From a virus: a stretch of 23,837 nt of DNA. A program made the translations under genes and the position numbers. The DNA is taken from positions 1 to 23,837 of IMG/VR virus record IMGVR_UViG_3300035670_001245, one strand, 5' to 3'. The notes below the pieces were generated by a model. That model was given only the letters and a program-made list of their open reading frames with translations. It was not told where the DNA came from and ran no database searches. This document shows positions 11,701 through 19,345 of the stretch, one piece after another (position 1 is the stretch's first letter; each line of letters begins with the position of its first letter).

Positions 11701-11882
11701 ATGACTCACCCTGTAATGGGGTGTGTCGAATGAAAGGTACTCGATGTATATCATGCCATCGCACCTTTGAAGATTTAAATCAATGGTTGTACCTTACTCG
11801 TGAAGAACGTTTAAACAGAATGGAGCAGATTAAAAATGAGCTTAGTAGAAAATATAAACAAAAGAAAGAAAGCAGGAACTAG
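11694..11882 (+). CDS. DUF1289-like zinc-binding small protein (62 aa)
   Basis: Residues 5-22 have the pattern SPCNGVCRMKGTRCISCHRT, giving Cys at 7, 11, 18 and 21. The helix EDLNQWLYLTREERLNRM follows. This is the 'C-x-G-x-C-R...C-x-x-C-x-R-T-x-x-(E)-x-x-W-x-x-(M/L)-(S/T)-x-x-(E)-R' pattern of DUF1289, a predicted zinc-finger-like family widespread in Proteobacteria. The role is unknown. It overlaps the preceding gene by seven bases. A GTTTAAAC palindrome falls in the coding sequence at 11809. Its end overlaps the next small gene. Confidence 0.7.
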   Translation: MVDDSPCNGVCRMKGTRCISCHRTFEDLNQWLYLTREERLNRMEQIKNELSRKYKQKKESRN

Positions 11883-11967
11883 CAGAAGTAAAAAGAAATC
11901 TACTATAAGTGCTAAAGCTTATAAAGATATGCAGAATAACTGGGGCAAAAAGAAGAAGAAAGCTTAA
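11836..11967 (+). CDS. Small basic protein upstream of terminase (43 aa)
   Basis: ATG at 11836 with GGAG about 11 bases upstream, and stop TAA at 11965-11967 directly abutting the terminase ATG. The product begins MSLVENINKRKKAGTSRSKK and ends KDMQNNWGKKKKKA. About a third of its residues are Lys or Arg. It overlaps the end of the DUF1289-like gene by 47 bases in another frame. Highly basic micro-proteins before a terminase may condense or guide DNA, but no family assignment is certain. Confidence 0.65.
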   Translation: MSLVENINKRKKAGTSRSKKKSTISAKAYKDMQNNWGKKKKKA

Positions 11968-13503
11968 ATGTCAAAAGCTAGTATAGATCAAATAAGAGAA
12001 GCAGCAGAAGCTGATCTCTTAACGTTTATTAAGTTAGTAGCTCCTCACTTAATGTTAGGTGCTATCCACGAAGAATTAATACAATGGTGGCAACGTCAAG
12101 ATGCTAAACAAAACCAATTAGTATTACTTCCTCGAGGACACATGAAGTCTAAGTTAGTAGCTTATAGAACTGCATGGTGGATTACAAAACATCCTGAAAC
12201 AACTATACTCTATGTTTCTGCTACTGCTGACTTAGCTGAAAAACAGCTATATGCAATTAAGCAGATTCTAGATAATCCAATATACAGACGTTATTGGTCA
12301 GATATGATACACCCAGAAGAGGGTAAACGTGAAAAGTGGGCAGTCGCTGAGATTGCAGTAGACCATCCACAAAGGAAATTAGAAGGGATTAGAGATGCTA
12401 CTTGTAAAGCTGTTGGGCTTACTAGTAATACTACTGGCTTCCACGCTGATGTTGTTGTCCTTGACGATATCGTTGTACCAGGTAATGCTTATACTGAAGA
12501 AGGACGAGAAAAGGTTGGAGCAGCATATAGCCAACTGGCTTCCATTGAAAACCCTGGTGCTTATGAGTGGGTTGTTGGGACTCGTTATCATCCTCGAGAT
12601 ATATATGATACTATGATCAATATGAAAGAGACTCTCTATGATGATAGTGGAGAACTTGTTTCAGAAGATCCAGTCTATGAATTGTTCCAACGAGTTGTAG
12701 AAACCAATGGTGAGTTTTTATGGGCTAAACAAATAAGAGCAGATGGTAAAGCTTTTGGATTTGATGCTAAAGAATTAGCAAGAATCAAAGCTAAGTATGT
12801 AGATAATACTCAGTTCTATGCTCAGTATTATAACAATCCAAATAGTAATGAGACAGCTCGTATCAATGCAGATAACTTTCAATATTATGATAGAAATGTT
12901 CTACAGAATAAAGAAGGTGATTGGTACATGCGAGATCGTAAACTTAATGTATATGCAGCAATCGACTTTGCGTTCTCATTAAGGAAGAAAGCTGACTATA
13001 CAGCGTTAGTTGTTGTAGGAGTAGATCATCAAGGGAACTTCTATGTTTTAGACATAGATCGATTTAAAACAGAACGTATTGTAGATTATTATAATCACAT
13101 TCTTACAGCATGGCAGAAGTGGGGCTTTAGGAAACTTAGAGCTGAAACCACAGTAGCTCAACAAACGATTGTTAAAGAGCTAAAAGAAAGTTACTTAAAG
13201 CCTAATGGCATACCTCTTTCTATTGAAGAGTTTAGACCTACTAGACATTTAGGTGATAAAGAAGAACGTGTAGGTGCAGTACTTGAACCTAAGTATGACA
13301 ACTTACAAGTATGGCATTATAAAGGTGGTAATTGTCAATCATTAGAAGAAGAATTAGTCATGACTCATCCACCTCATGACGACATAAAGGATGCTCTATC
13401 AAACGCTATAGCTATAGCTGTGATTCCTAAACAGCGAGTAGGAGCTTTTAGTGTAGGTAGAAATATAGTAACACACTCACGCTTTGGTGGTGTATCTTAT
13501 TAA
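11968..13503 (+). CDS. terL: Terminase large subunit
   Basis: The packaging motor cuts concatemeric DNA and pumps it through the portal using ATP. The ATPase domain comprises residues 1-220. It has a modified Walker A PRGHMKSK (55-62), Walker B DVVVLDD (161-167) and a GTRYHPRD block (204-211) near the coupling motif. The RuvC-like nuclease domain follows, with D333 in AAIDFAFS, E393 in RAETT, and D471/D472 and D475 in HPPHDDIKDALSNA. The length of 511 aa is in the normal range, with all catalytic residues present. The gene abuts a tiny basic gene and is 12 bases ahead of the portal gene. The relation to T7-like or P22-like packaging classes cannot be judged without a tree. Confidence 0.93.
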   Translation: MSKASIDQIREAAEADLLTFIKLVAPHLMLGAIHEELIQWWQRQDAKQNQLVLLPRGHMKSKLVAYRTAWWITKHPETTILYVSATADLAEKQLYAIKQILDNPIYRRYWSDMIHPEEGKREKWAVAEIAVDHPQRKLEGIRDATCKAVGLTSNTTGFHADVVVLDDIVVPGNAYTEEGREKVGAAYSQLASIENPGAYEWVVGTRYHPRDIYDTMINMKETLYDDSGELVSEDPVYELFQRVVETNGEFLWAKQIRADGKAFGFDAKELARIKAKYVDNTQFYAQYYNNPNSNETARINADNFQYYDRNVLQNKEGDWYMRDRKLNVYAAIDFAFSLRKKADYTALVVVGVDHQGNFYVLDIDRFKTERIVDYYNHILTAWQKWGFRKLRAETTVAQQTIVKELKESYLKPNGIPLSIEEFRPTRHLGDKEERVGAVLEPKYDNLQVWHYKGGNCQSLEEELVMTHPPHDDIKDALSNAIAIAVIPKQRVGAFSVGRNIVTHSRFGGVSY

Positions 13504-13515
13504 TAAGGAATAACT

Positions 13516-15321
13516 ATGGCAGGTAAAGTAGCAGAAATCAAAAGGTTATTAGAAGGAGATGGCTTAGCTAGACAGCTTTCTCATCTTTACAATAACTGGT
13601 GGATTCAAAGACAAGACAAAGAAACTGAATGGCGAGAGTTAAGAAATTATCTATTTGCAACTGATACAACTAAAACAACTAACTCTAAACTTCCTTGGAA
13701 GAACAAAACAACACTTCCTAAATTAACTCAGATTAGAGATAACCTTCATGCTAACTACATGGATGCTCTATTTCCTAATGACAACTGGATGAAATGGGAA
13801 GGCTATAACCTAGAAGATTCTACTCATAAGAAACGTAAAGCTATTGAATCTTATCTTAAAACTAAGATTAGAGAATCAGGATTTAGAGAAACAGTATCTC
13901 AATTAGTTTATGACTATATTGACTATGGTAACTCTTTTGCTGAAGTAACTTATGTAAATGAAGAACATAAAGACCCTTCATCAGAAGAAATGATTTCTAC
14001 TTATCGTGGTCCTAAATTAGTAAGAATATCACCATTTGATATTATCTTTAATCCTACTGCTGTATCATTCTCAGAATCACCTAAGTTTACTCGTTATGTA
14101 AAAACAGTAGGTGAACTACAGAAAGATCTTAAGTATAGACCTGATCTTAACTATGATAAAGAAGCTGTACAAAGAGCTATGGAGATTCGTAAGAGTATCT
14201 CATCATTTAGACAAGAAGATGTTAATAAAGCAGAAGCTTATCATATAGATGGTTTTGGTTCTTTACAAGAATACTTCCAATCAGGTTTAGTAGAGATCAT
14301 TGAATTTGAAGGTGACATTTATGATGAACAAGAAGGTGACTTACTAGAACGTAAAGTTATTACAATCATGGATCGTTCTATTATTATTCGTAATATAGAT
14401 AATCCTTCATGGTTTGGTAAAGATAATAAACATCATGTTGGATGGAGAACTCGTCCAGACAACTTATATGCTATGGGTCCTTTAGACAATCTAGTTGGTA
14501 TGCAATATCGAGTAGATCATTTAGAGAACTTAAAAGCAGATGCACTAGACTTAACTATACATCCACCTATTGCAATCAAAGGTGATGTAGAACCATTTGA
14601 GTGGGGTCCTGAATCAGTAATTCATATCCCTGAAGATGGTGATGTAAGTATGATGCCTCCTAACCCTGCTGCTTTCCAAGTTAATAATGAAATAGCTGCT
14701 TTACTAGCTATCATGGAAGAAATGGCAGGAGCACCTAAAGAAGCTATGGGTTTCAGAACTCCAGGTGAGAAAACAGCGTTTGAAGTACAACAGTTACAGA
14801 ATGCTGCAGGCAGAATATTCCAACATAAAATTAACCAATTCGAGGTTGAGTTCTTAGAACCAATCTTAAATTCCATGTTAGAAGTTTCTAAACGTAACAT
14901 GGATATTGTAGAAGTTTCTCGTGTAATGGATGATGATCTTGGTGTTGCTGATTTCATTTCTATTACGAAAGAGGATATTACAGCTAAAGGTAAGCTCCGT
15001 CCAATCGGTGCTCGTCATTATGCTGCCAGAGCTCAGCTCATTCAGAATATGCTTGGTGTCTTTAATAGTCCTATGGGACAACTTATTTCTCCTCATATCT
15101 CAGCTAAACGTCTTGCACAGATGGTTGAAGAGTATATGGGCTTTGAGCAATATGACTTTATTAAAGATAATGCAGCTATATTTGAACAAGCTGAAACTCA
15201 AAGACTTATAAATGAAGTCCAACAACAAATTCAAGCTGAACAAGCTCAACCCAGTGTGGATGAGCAAATGATGGCTCAACAGGCTCAGGACTTAGCTCCA
15301 CCTCAAGAACCTCAAGTTTAA
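13516..15321 (+). CDS. Portal (head-to-tail connector), T7-like
   Basis: This 601-aa ring protein forms the vertex through which DNA enters and leaves the capsid. The sequence is typical of the podoviral head-tail connector family. Features are an N-terminal LYNNWWIQRQDKETEWRELRNYL, RDNLHANYMDALFPNDNWMKWEG, the central FNPTAVSFSESPKFTRYVKT, and PPIAIKGDVEPFEWGPESVIHIPEDG. The clip and crown helices (GFRTPGEKTAFEVQQLQNAAGRIFQHKI) follow, then a Gln-rich disordered C-terminus (about 570-601). Length and order next to the terminase fit. AAGGA before the ATG supports the start. A promoter for the next genes lies directly after its stop codon. Confidence 0.9.
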   Translation: MAGKVAEIKRLLEGDGLARQLSHLYNNWWIQRQDKETEWRELRNYLFATDTTKTTNSKLPWKNKTTLPKLTQIRDNLHANYMDALFPNDNWMKWEGYNLEDSTHKKRKAIESYLKTKIRESGFRETVSQLVYDYIDYGNSFAEVTYVNEEHKDPSSEEMISTYRGPKLVRISPFDIIFNPTAVSFSESPKFTRYVKTVGELQKDLKYRPDLNYDKEAVQRAMEIRKSISSFRQEDVNKAEAYHIDGFGSLQEYFQSGLVEIIEFEGDIYDEQEGDLLERKVITIMDRSIIIRNIDNPSWFGKDNKHHVGWRTRPDNLYAMGPLDNLVGMQYRVDHLENLKADALDLTIHPPIAIKGDVEPFEWGPESVIHIPEDGDVSMMPPNPAAFQVNNEIAALLAIMEEMAGAPKEAMGFRTPGEKTAFEVQQLQNAAGRIFQHKINQFEVEFLEPILNSMLEVSKRNMDIVEVSRVMDDDLGVADFISITKEDITAKGKLRPIGARHYAARAQLIQNMLGVFNSPMGQLISPHISAKRLAQMVEEYMGFEQYDFIKDNAAIFEQAETQRLINEVQQQIQAEQAQPSVDEQMMAQQAQDLAPPQEPQV

Positions 15322-15322
15322 C

Positions 15323-15351
15323 TTGACTTTTTAAACAATTTATGGTATACT
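15323..15351 (+). promoter_or_regulatory. Sigma70-type promoter P3 for the head genes
   Basis: TTGACT (15323-15328), a 17-base spacer ending TGG, and TATACT (15346-15351), nearly the same as promoter P2 at 2953. The predicted start is 15358 plus or minus one, on or next to the ATG at 15359. It would boost scaffold and capsid expression, ending mainly at the terminator at 17803-17838. Confidence 0.8.
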
Positions 15352-15358
15352 ATTATAT

Positions 15359-15580
15359 ATGGATCTAAAATCAGATAAAGCTAAGTCGCTTACTAAAGAT
15401 CAAGTATTTAAAGAAATAAAAGATTATCTAACAGAACAGATTGAGTTGTCAAGACGTAAATGTGTAGATGAAGATAATTTCTCTTTTCCTGCATGGTCTG
15501 AACATCAAGCATTCCAACTTGGCTTTCAAAAGGCTTTTACTAAACTATATAATCTTATTCCTGACCAAGGAGAAAAATAA
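15359..15580 (+). CDS. Small head-region protein, possibly leaderless (73 aa)
   Basis: The charged, soluble protein begins MDLKSDKAKSLTKDQVFKEI and contains a long helix (about 15-35) and then FSFPAWSEHQAFQLGFQKAF. The initiating Met is the only one in the frame, and it lies at the expected start point of promoter P3. The mRNA from P3 would therefore have no leader and no Shine-Dalgarno site. Transcripts reading through from the portal gene would lack a ribosome site too. The stop overlaps the scaffold start (TAATG). It is a conserved-looking position between portal and scaffold, but the family is not identified. Confidence 0.65.
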   Translation: MDLKSDKAKSLTKDQVFKEIKDYLTEQIELSRRKCVDEDNFSFPAWSEHQAFQLGFQKAFTKLYNLIPDQGEK

Positions 15581-16299
15581 TGGCTGAAGATAATAATAAT
15601 ACACAACAACAAGAACAAGTTTCCGAGTCAACTACCCAAGCGACTCAGCAAGCAGATACTTCTACCCCTAAGTTTGAGATTCCGACAGAAGCTCTAGACT
15701 TTGTAGGTGAAGGTAAAAAGTACAAATCTGCAGAAGATGCGTTGAGATCTGTTCCTCATGCACAAGAGCACATTAAAACCCTAGAGGAAGAAATGGCTCA
15801 GCTAAAGGAAGAACTCACAAGACGTAAAACTGCCGAAGAACTACTCGATGAAATGAAGTCTGGCATTCAACCAACAGAGGCTACCCCTCAAGGTGTTGAA
15901 TTTGATCAAGATAGATTAATGCAGTTAGTTAATCAAACTATTGAGCAAAAAGAGCAACAAACTAAAGCTAAGCAAAATGCACAAACAGTAGCTAATAAGT
16001 TTACTGAACAGTATGGAGCTCAAGCTGAAACTGCTTATAATAAGATTGCTCAAGAAGCAGGACTAACTGTACAACAACTTAATAACTTAGCTGCAACATC
16101 TCCTAATGTTGTTATGAAGCTTGCAGGATTTGAAACTAAATCTACACCAGTAGGTAAACCTTCAAGTTCTATTAATACACAAGCTTTAAACAATACAGCT
16201 AAACCAGAAATGTCTGCTAGAGTACCAAGAGGTGCTTCTACTAAAGACATGTTGGCAGCATGGAGAAATGCAGGTGAGAAAGTTAAATCTCAATTATAA
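15580..16299 (+). CDS. Capsid scaffolding protein
   Basis: The 239-aa protein lies between portal and capsid genes and has the usual scaffold composition. Its N-terminus is Gln/Asn/Thr-rich and disordered (1-30). A coiled coil occupies about 60-98 (AQEHIKTLEEEMAQLKEELTRRK), followed by acidic and Gln-rich helices (about 110-150, RLMQLVNQTIEQKEQQTKAKQ). The C-terminus is basic (PRGASTKDMLAAWRNAGEKVK) and could contact the capsid protein, as in T7 and P22. Scaffolds shape the procapsid and leave before or during DNA packaging. The identification rests on position and architecture, since scaffold sequences diverge quickly. The start has AAGGAG upstream. Confidence 0.8.
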   Translation: MAEDNNNTQQQEQVSESTTQATQQADTSTPKFEIPTEALDFVGEGKKYKSAEDALRSVPHAQEHIKTLEEEMAQLKEELTRRKTAEELLDEMKSGIQPTEATPQGVEFDQDRLMQLVNQTIEQKEQQTKAKQNAQTVANKFTEQYGAQAETAYNKIAQEAGLTVQQLNNLAATSPNVVMKLAGFETKSTPVGKPSSSINTQALNNTAKPEMSARVPRGASTKDMLAAWRNAGEKVKSQL

Positions 16300-16311
16300 T
16301 AAGGAAATATT

Positions 16312-17295
16312 ATGTCACAATTAACTAGCAATACTACAGCTTTTATTGAAGCTCAACAGTATTCACAGTTTATTCTTGAGAACTTACACGACTATCTATT
16401 GCCAGAAGGTATGTGGAGAGACGTAACTGACTTCGGTTCAGGTACAACTCTTAACATCAAGACAGTAGGTACTGTAACTCTTCAAGATGCTGCTGAGGAT
16501 ACACCTTTAAACTTCTCTCCTATTGACACAGGTAACTTAACACTTGCTATTACTGATTACATCGGTGATGCTTGGAAAGTTTCTGATGACCTTCGTGAAG
16601 ATGGTTCTCAAGTAGACACACTCATGGCTATGCGTGCTATGGAATCTACTCGTGCATTAGGTGAAAACCATGAAACTAAGTTCTTAGCTGCTGCTAACGC
16701 TGCTCATACTGCTGCTAACGCTAACTTAGTAAATGGTCGTCCACATCGTTGGGTTGCAGGTGGAGCAGGTGCTTCTACTCGTAACATGACATTAGATGAC
16801 ATCATCGCTATGAAATTAGCATTTGATAAAGCTAATGTTCCATCAGGTGGTCGTATCGCTATTGTAGACCCTGTTGTTGAAGCTACATTGAACAGCTTAC
16901 AAAACTTAGTAAACGTATCAAACAACCCAATGTTCGAAGGTATCGTAACAGAAGGTTTTGCTCGTGACCATAAGTTTGTAAGAAACATCTTTGGTTTTGA
17001 CATCTACACTTCTAACTTCTTACCATCATTAACATCTACAGAAGCTATCGATGGCTCAGGCTATGGCTTAGCTAATGACACAGGTGAAATTGGTGACAAG
17101 GCTAACGTATTTATGTGTGTTGCTGATGACTCTTGCAAGCCAATCATGCACGCATGGAGACGTGCTCCTAAAACAGAAGGTTGGAGAGATCAAGAAGAAA
17201 GAGCTGACAAGTATCAAGTTACTTCTCGCTTTGGTTTCGGTGCTCAACGTGTAGATACACTTGGTGTTATTTTAACTGACGAAGCTACATACTAA
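16312..17295 (+). CDS. Major capsid protein
   Basis: The 327-aa coat protein follows the scaffold and is of the HK97-fold class by size, position and composition. It begins MSQLTSNTTAFIEAQQYSQF, followed by ILENLHDYLLPEGMWRDVTDF. The core includes LAITDYIGDAWKVSDDLREDG, GGRIAIVDPVVEATLNSL (the usual strand of the A domain) and KFVRNIFGFDIYTSNFLPSL. It ends in a Gly-rich GFGAQRVDTLGVILTD segment. Codon use is biased to strong codons (GCT, GGT, CGT), as expected of the most abundant phage protein. AAGGAAA supports the start. Its first 17 residues recur in the 42-aa protein at 19215-19343. Confidence 0.88.
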   Translation: MSQLTSNTTAFIEAQQYSQFILENLHDYLLPEGMWRDVTDFGSGTTLNIKTVGTVTLQDAAEDTPLNFSPIDTGNLTLAITDYIGDAWKVSDDLREDGSQVDTLMAMRAMESTRALGENHETKFLAAANAAHTAANANLVNGRPHRWVAGGAGASTRNMTLDDIIAMKLAFDKANVPSGGRIAIVDPVVEATLNSLQNLVNVSNNPMFEGIVTEGFARDHKFVRNIFGFDIYTSNFLPSLTSTEAIDGSGYGLANDTGEIGDKANVFMCVADDSCKPIMHAWRRAPKTEGWRDQEERADKYQVTSRFGFGAQRVDTLGVILTDEATY

Positions 17296-17310
17296 TAGGG
17301 AGACGAAACA

Positions 17311-17802
17311 ATGAGTTATGAAATTGATGCTAAACGTGGAGTAGCTAACCACTACGGAGCTAGAACAACAGATGGTAGTAAGGGTGCTCAACAGTCAACA
17401 TGCAACGGGATTGTAAAATCTGCTGTATGGGACTTTGCGTATAATAACCTTCCTGCTTCTGGTACTAGCAATTTACAATTTGTTATCCCTGCAAACGCAA
17501 CAATCGTTTCAGCTAAGTTATATGTTGATGTAGCATTTACTTCTACATCTACTACAACAGACTTAGTTGTTGGATTGTATAATTCTGCAGGTGTTGCTAT
17601 CGATGCTGACGGATTAATCTCTGCTTCAGAGGCTACTCAAACAGCTATTGGTACAGCAGGTAACGTTGTTACTGGTGCAGGTGCTTTAGTAGGTAAAACA
17701 ATCGGTGCTGCTGCAGGTGAACTTGTAGTTGCAGGTACTGATACTGACTTACTTACAGGTAAAGGTCGAATCGTAGTTGAATACGTTTACGACAAAAACT
17801 AA
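17311..17802 (+). CDS. Head-associated structural protein (163 aa)
   Basis: The beta-rich, Ala/Thr/Gly-rich protein directly follows the capsid gene by 15 bases and precedes a strong terminator. It is therefore expressed from the same message and probably at high level. Blocks include SAVWDFAYNNLPASGTSNLQ, VIPANATIVSAKLYVDVAF and KGRIVVEYVYDKN. Absence of Cys pairs or catalytic motifs, plus its place, fits a capsid decoration or head-completion protein. The family is not recognised. The start is supported by GGGAG. Confidence 0.65.
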   Translation: MSYEIDAKRGVANHYGARTTDGSKGAQQSTCNGIVKSAVWDFAYNNLPASGTSNLQFVIPANATIVSAKLYVDVAFTSTSTTTDLVVGLYNSAGVAIDADGLISASEATQTAIGTAGNVVTGAGALVGKTIGAAAGELVVAGTDTDLLTGKGRIVVEYVYDKN

Positions 17803-17838
17803 TTAGGATAGGGGTCTTCGGACCCCTCCTAATCTTTT
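17803..17838 (+). terminator. Strong intrinsic terminator with UUCG tetraloop
   Basis: The stem GGGGTC (17811-17816) and GACCCC (17821-17826) closes on TTCG (17817-17820). Outer arms TTAGGA (17803-17808) and TCCTAA (17827-17832) add six pairs across a two-base bulge, and TCTTTT follows. It begins right after the stop codon of the head protein and should end most transcription of the capsid genes. The downstream tail genes would be expressed by read-through. Confidence 0.92.
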
Positions 17839-17852
17839 AGGAATATATATTT

Positions 17853-18428
17853 ATGACAATACAACATAATGCTATAGATGATCCAGATATACATGAACCC
17901 AAGGGTGTAAGCACTGCTACAGCAGGTAGAGTATATATTTCTAATGGATCAGGTTCAGGTTCATGGGATTACCCTCCAGGTAAAGCTCATGCTGAAATCT
18001 ATATATCAGGTGGAACAACAACACATACATTAGCAGGTGCTTCTGCTTATTCTTTACTTAATCCAAGTGGAGAGTGGACTGCCTCAGGTAATGAAGACAT
18101 TCTTACAGTAACTCCTGCAAGTGGTATTATTACTCTTAACCAAGCAGGACATTATTTAGTAACCTTTTGGATTAACTTTACAACAACATCTATTGCTTCA
18201 GGATCTGCTTATAACTTTAAGTATGCTCTTGATGGCTCAGTAGGAACTAGATTAAGTTCTGTTGTTAAACCTACTAATGGTGTTGATAAACTAACATTAT
18301 CATCAACAGGTACACTAGCAGCAACAGCAGGTCAAACTCTATCAATGTTTGTAGGTGGAGACGGAACTTCTTCAGGACAGAATATTACTCCTACTGAAGC
18401 AGGTTTAGTTGCTCTATTCTTAGATTAG
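17853..18428 (+). CDS. Head-fibre or virion appendage protein (191 aa)
   Basis: The N-terminal DDPDIHEPKGVSTATAGRVYISNGSGSGSW is a motif seen at the base of phage head-fibre and appendage proteins. The rest is beta-rich (ASGIITLNQAGHYLVTFWINF, YNFKYALDGSVGTRLSSVV, GQTLSMFVGGDG) and has the strand spacing of a C1q/TNF-like jelly roll, which would assemble as a trimer. It has no signal peptide. It lies between capsid and tail genes and is downstream of the strong terminator. The ribosome site (AGGA, about 12 bases away) is rather distant. Role inferred from motif and order. Confidence 0.6.
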   Translation: MTIQHNAIDDPDIHEPKGVSTATAGRVYISNGSGSGSWDYPPGKAHAEIYISGGTTTHTLAGASAYSLLNPSGEWTASGNEDILTVTPASGIITLNQAGHYLVTFWINFTTTSIASGSAYNFKYALDGSVGTRLSSVVKPTNGVDKLTLSSTGTLAATAGQTLSMFVGGDGTSSGQNITPTEAGLVALFLD

Positions 18429-18438
18429 GAAATAAATT

Positions 18439-19215
18439 ATGGCTAAAATGACACTACTTGAAATGGTACAAGACATCATGTCAGATATGGATTCTGATGA
18501 AGTCAATAGTATTAATGATACAGTTGAAGCCCTACAAGTAGCTCAAATCATTAAATCAACTTACTATAATATTATAGATGGTAGAGACTTTCCTTTTCTA
18601 TATGAAACATTTCAATTAGAATCAAGTGGTACAAACGCTAGACCAACTCACATGGGTCTACCTGAAACCATTATTGATCTTAAAACAATTAACTATAACT
18701 GTAGAAAACTTACAGATACTAAAGACAAGTACAAAGAGATTCTTTATAAAACACCTGAAGACTTTCTTTATATCTTGAACCAAAGAGATAGTTCTGCATC
18801 TAATGTAACAACAGTTACTGATACGACAGGTATCTCTTTATTAATTTATAATGATAAAGCTCCTCAATACTTTACTTCATTTGATGATGATAACCTTGTG
18901 TTTGACTCTTATGACAGTTCTGTTGATACTACTTTAGTAGCAGCTAAAACACAATGTCATGGTAAACGATCCGTAGCCTTTACATTATTAGATACATTTA
19001 CCCCAGATCTTCCTGTTCAAATGTTTACATACTTACTTGCTGAAGCTAAGTCAACTGCTTTTGTAACATTAAAACAAATGGCTAATCCTAAAGCTGAACA
19101 AGTCTCTGTATCACAGAAACGTAGAATGTCTCAGGAAGCATGGAAATTAAAGAATGGAATTACCTTTGGTAATTATGGTCGTAAATCAGGAGTGAAAGGA
19201 AAACCTAACTACTAA
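18439..19215 (+). CDS. Tail tubular protein A-like adaptor (gp11-like)
   Basis: The 258-aa protein begins MTLLEMVQDIMSDMDSDEVNSINDTVEALQVAQIIKSTYY, a strong signature of the podoviral adaptor placed between portal and nozzle. Supporting blocks are DGRDFPFLYETFQLESSG, THMGLPETIIDLKTINYN and YKTPEDFLYILNQRDSSASN. In T7 the equivalent gp11 ring joins the portal to the tail nozzle. The length is a little more than T7 gp11. AGGAAA lies upstream of the ATG, and the stop overlaps the next start as TAATG. Gene order (capsid, adaptor, nozzle, internal proteins) is preserved relative to T7-like phages, with extra small genes inserted between adaptor and nozzle. Confidence 0.82.
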   Translation: MAKMTLLEMVQDIMSDMDSDEVNSINDTVEALQVAQIIKSTYYNIIDGRDFPFLYETFQLESSGTNARPTHMGLPETIIDLKTINYNCRKLTDTKDKYKEILYKTPEDFLYILNQRDSSASNVTTVTDTTGISLLIYNDKAPQYFTSFDDDNLVFDSYDSSVDTTLVAAKTQCHGKRSVAFTLLDTFTPDLPVQMFTYLLAEAKSTAFVTLKQMANPKAEQVSVSQKRRMSQEAWKLKNGITFGNYGRKSGVKGKPNY

Positions 19216-19343
19216 TGAGCCAACTAACATCAAACACACAAGCCTTTGTACATTCACAACAATATGGAATGGTGAAGAAACCTGGAGTGAAAGTTACAAA
19301 TCCGTTTAAACAGTTTCAAATTAAGTCAACAAAGAGGAAATAA
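19215..19343 (+). CDS. 42-aa protein repeating the capsid N-terminal arm
   Basis: ATG at 19215 overlaps the adaptor stop (TAATG), and TAA is at 19341-19343. The product begins MSQLTSNTQAFVHSQQYG. The capsid protein begins MSQLTSNTTAFIEAQQYS, giving 13 identities in the first 17 residues with conservative changes at some other positions. The DNA differs at many silent sites, so this is an old or selected likeness, not a recent copy. The tail (KKPGVKVTNPFKQFQIKSTKRK) is basic and unrelated to the capsid. A capsid-arm mimic could act in head assembly or as a binding partner of proteins that recognise the arm. No close ribosome site, so it is probably coupled to the adaptor. GTTTAAAC at 19304-19311. 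Confidence 0.7.
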   Translation: MSQLTSNTQAFVHSQQYGMVKKPGVKVTNPFKQFQIKSTKRK

Positions 19344-19345
19344 GT

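Noticed and set aside
16312-17295. Antisense frame of 99 aa (16704-17003) in the capsid gene
   Set aside because: Shadow of a strongly codon-biased capsid gene, with no start signals.
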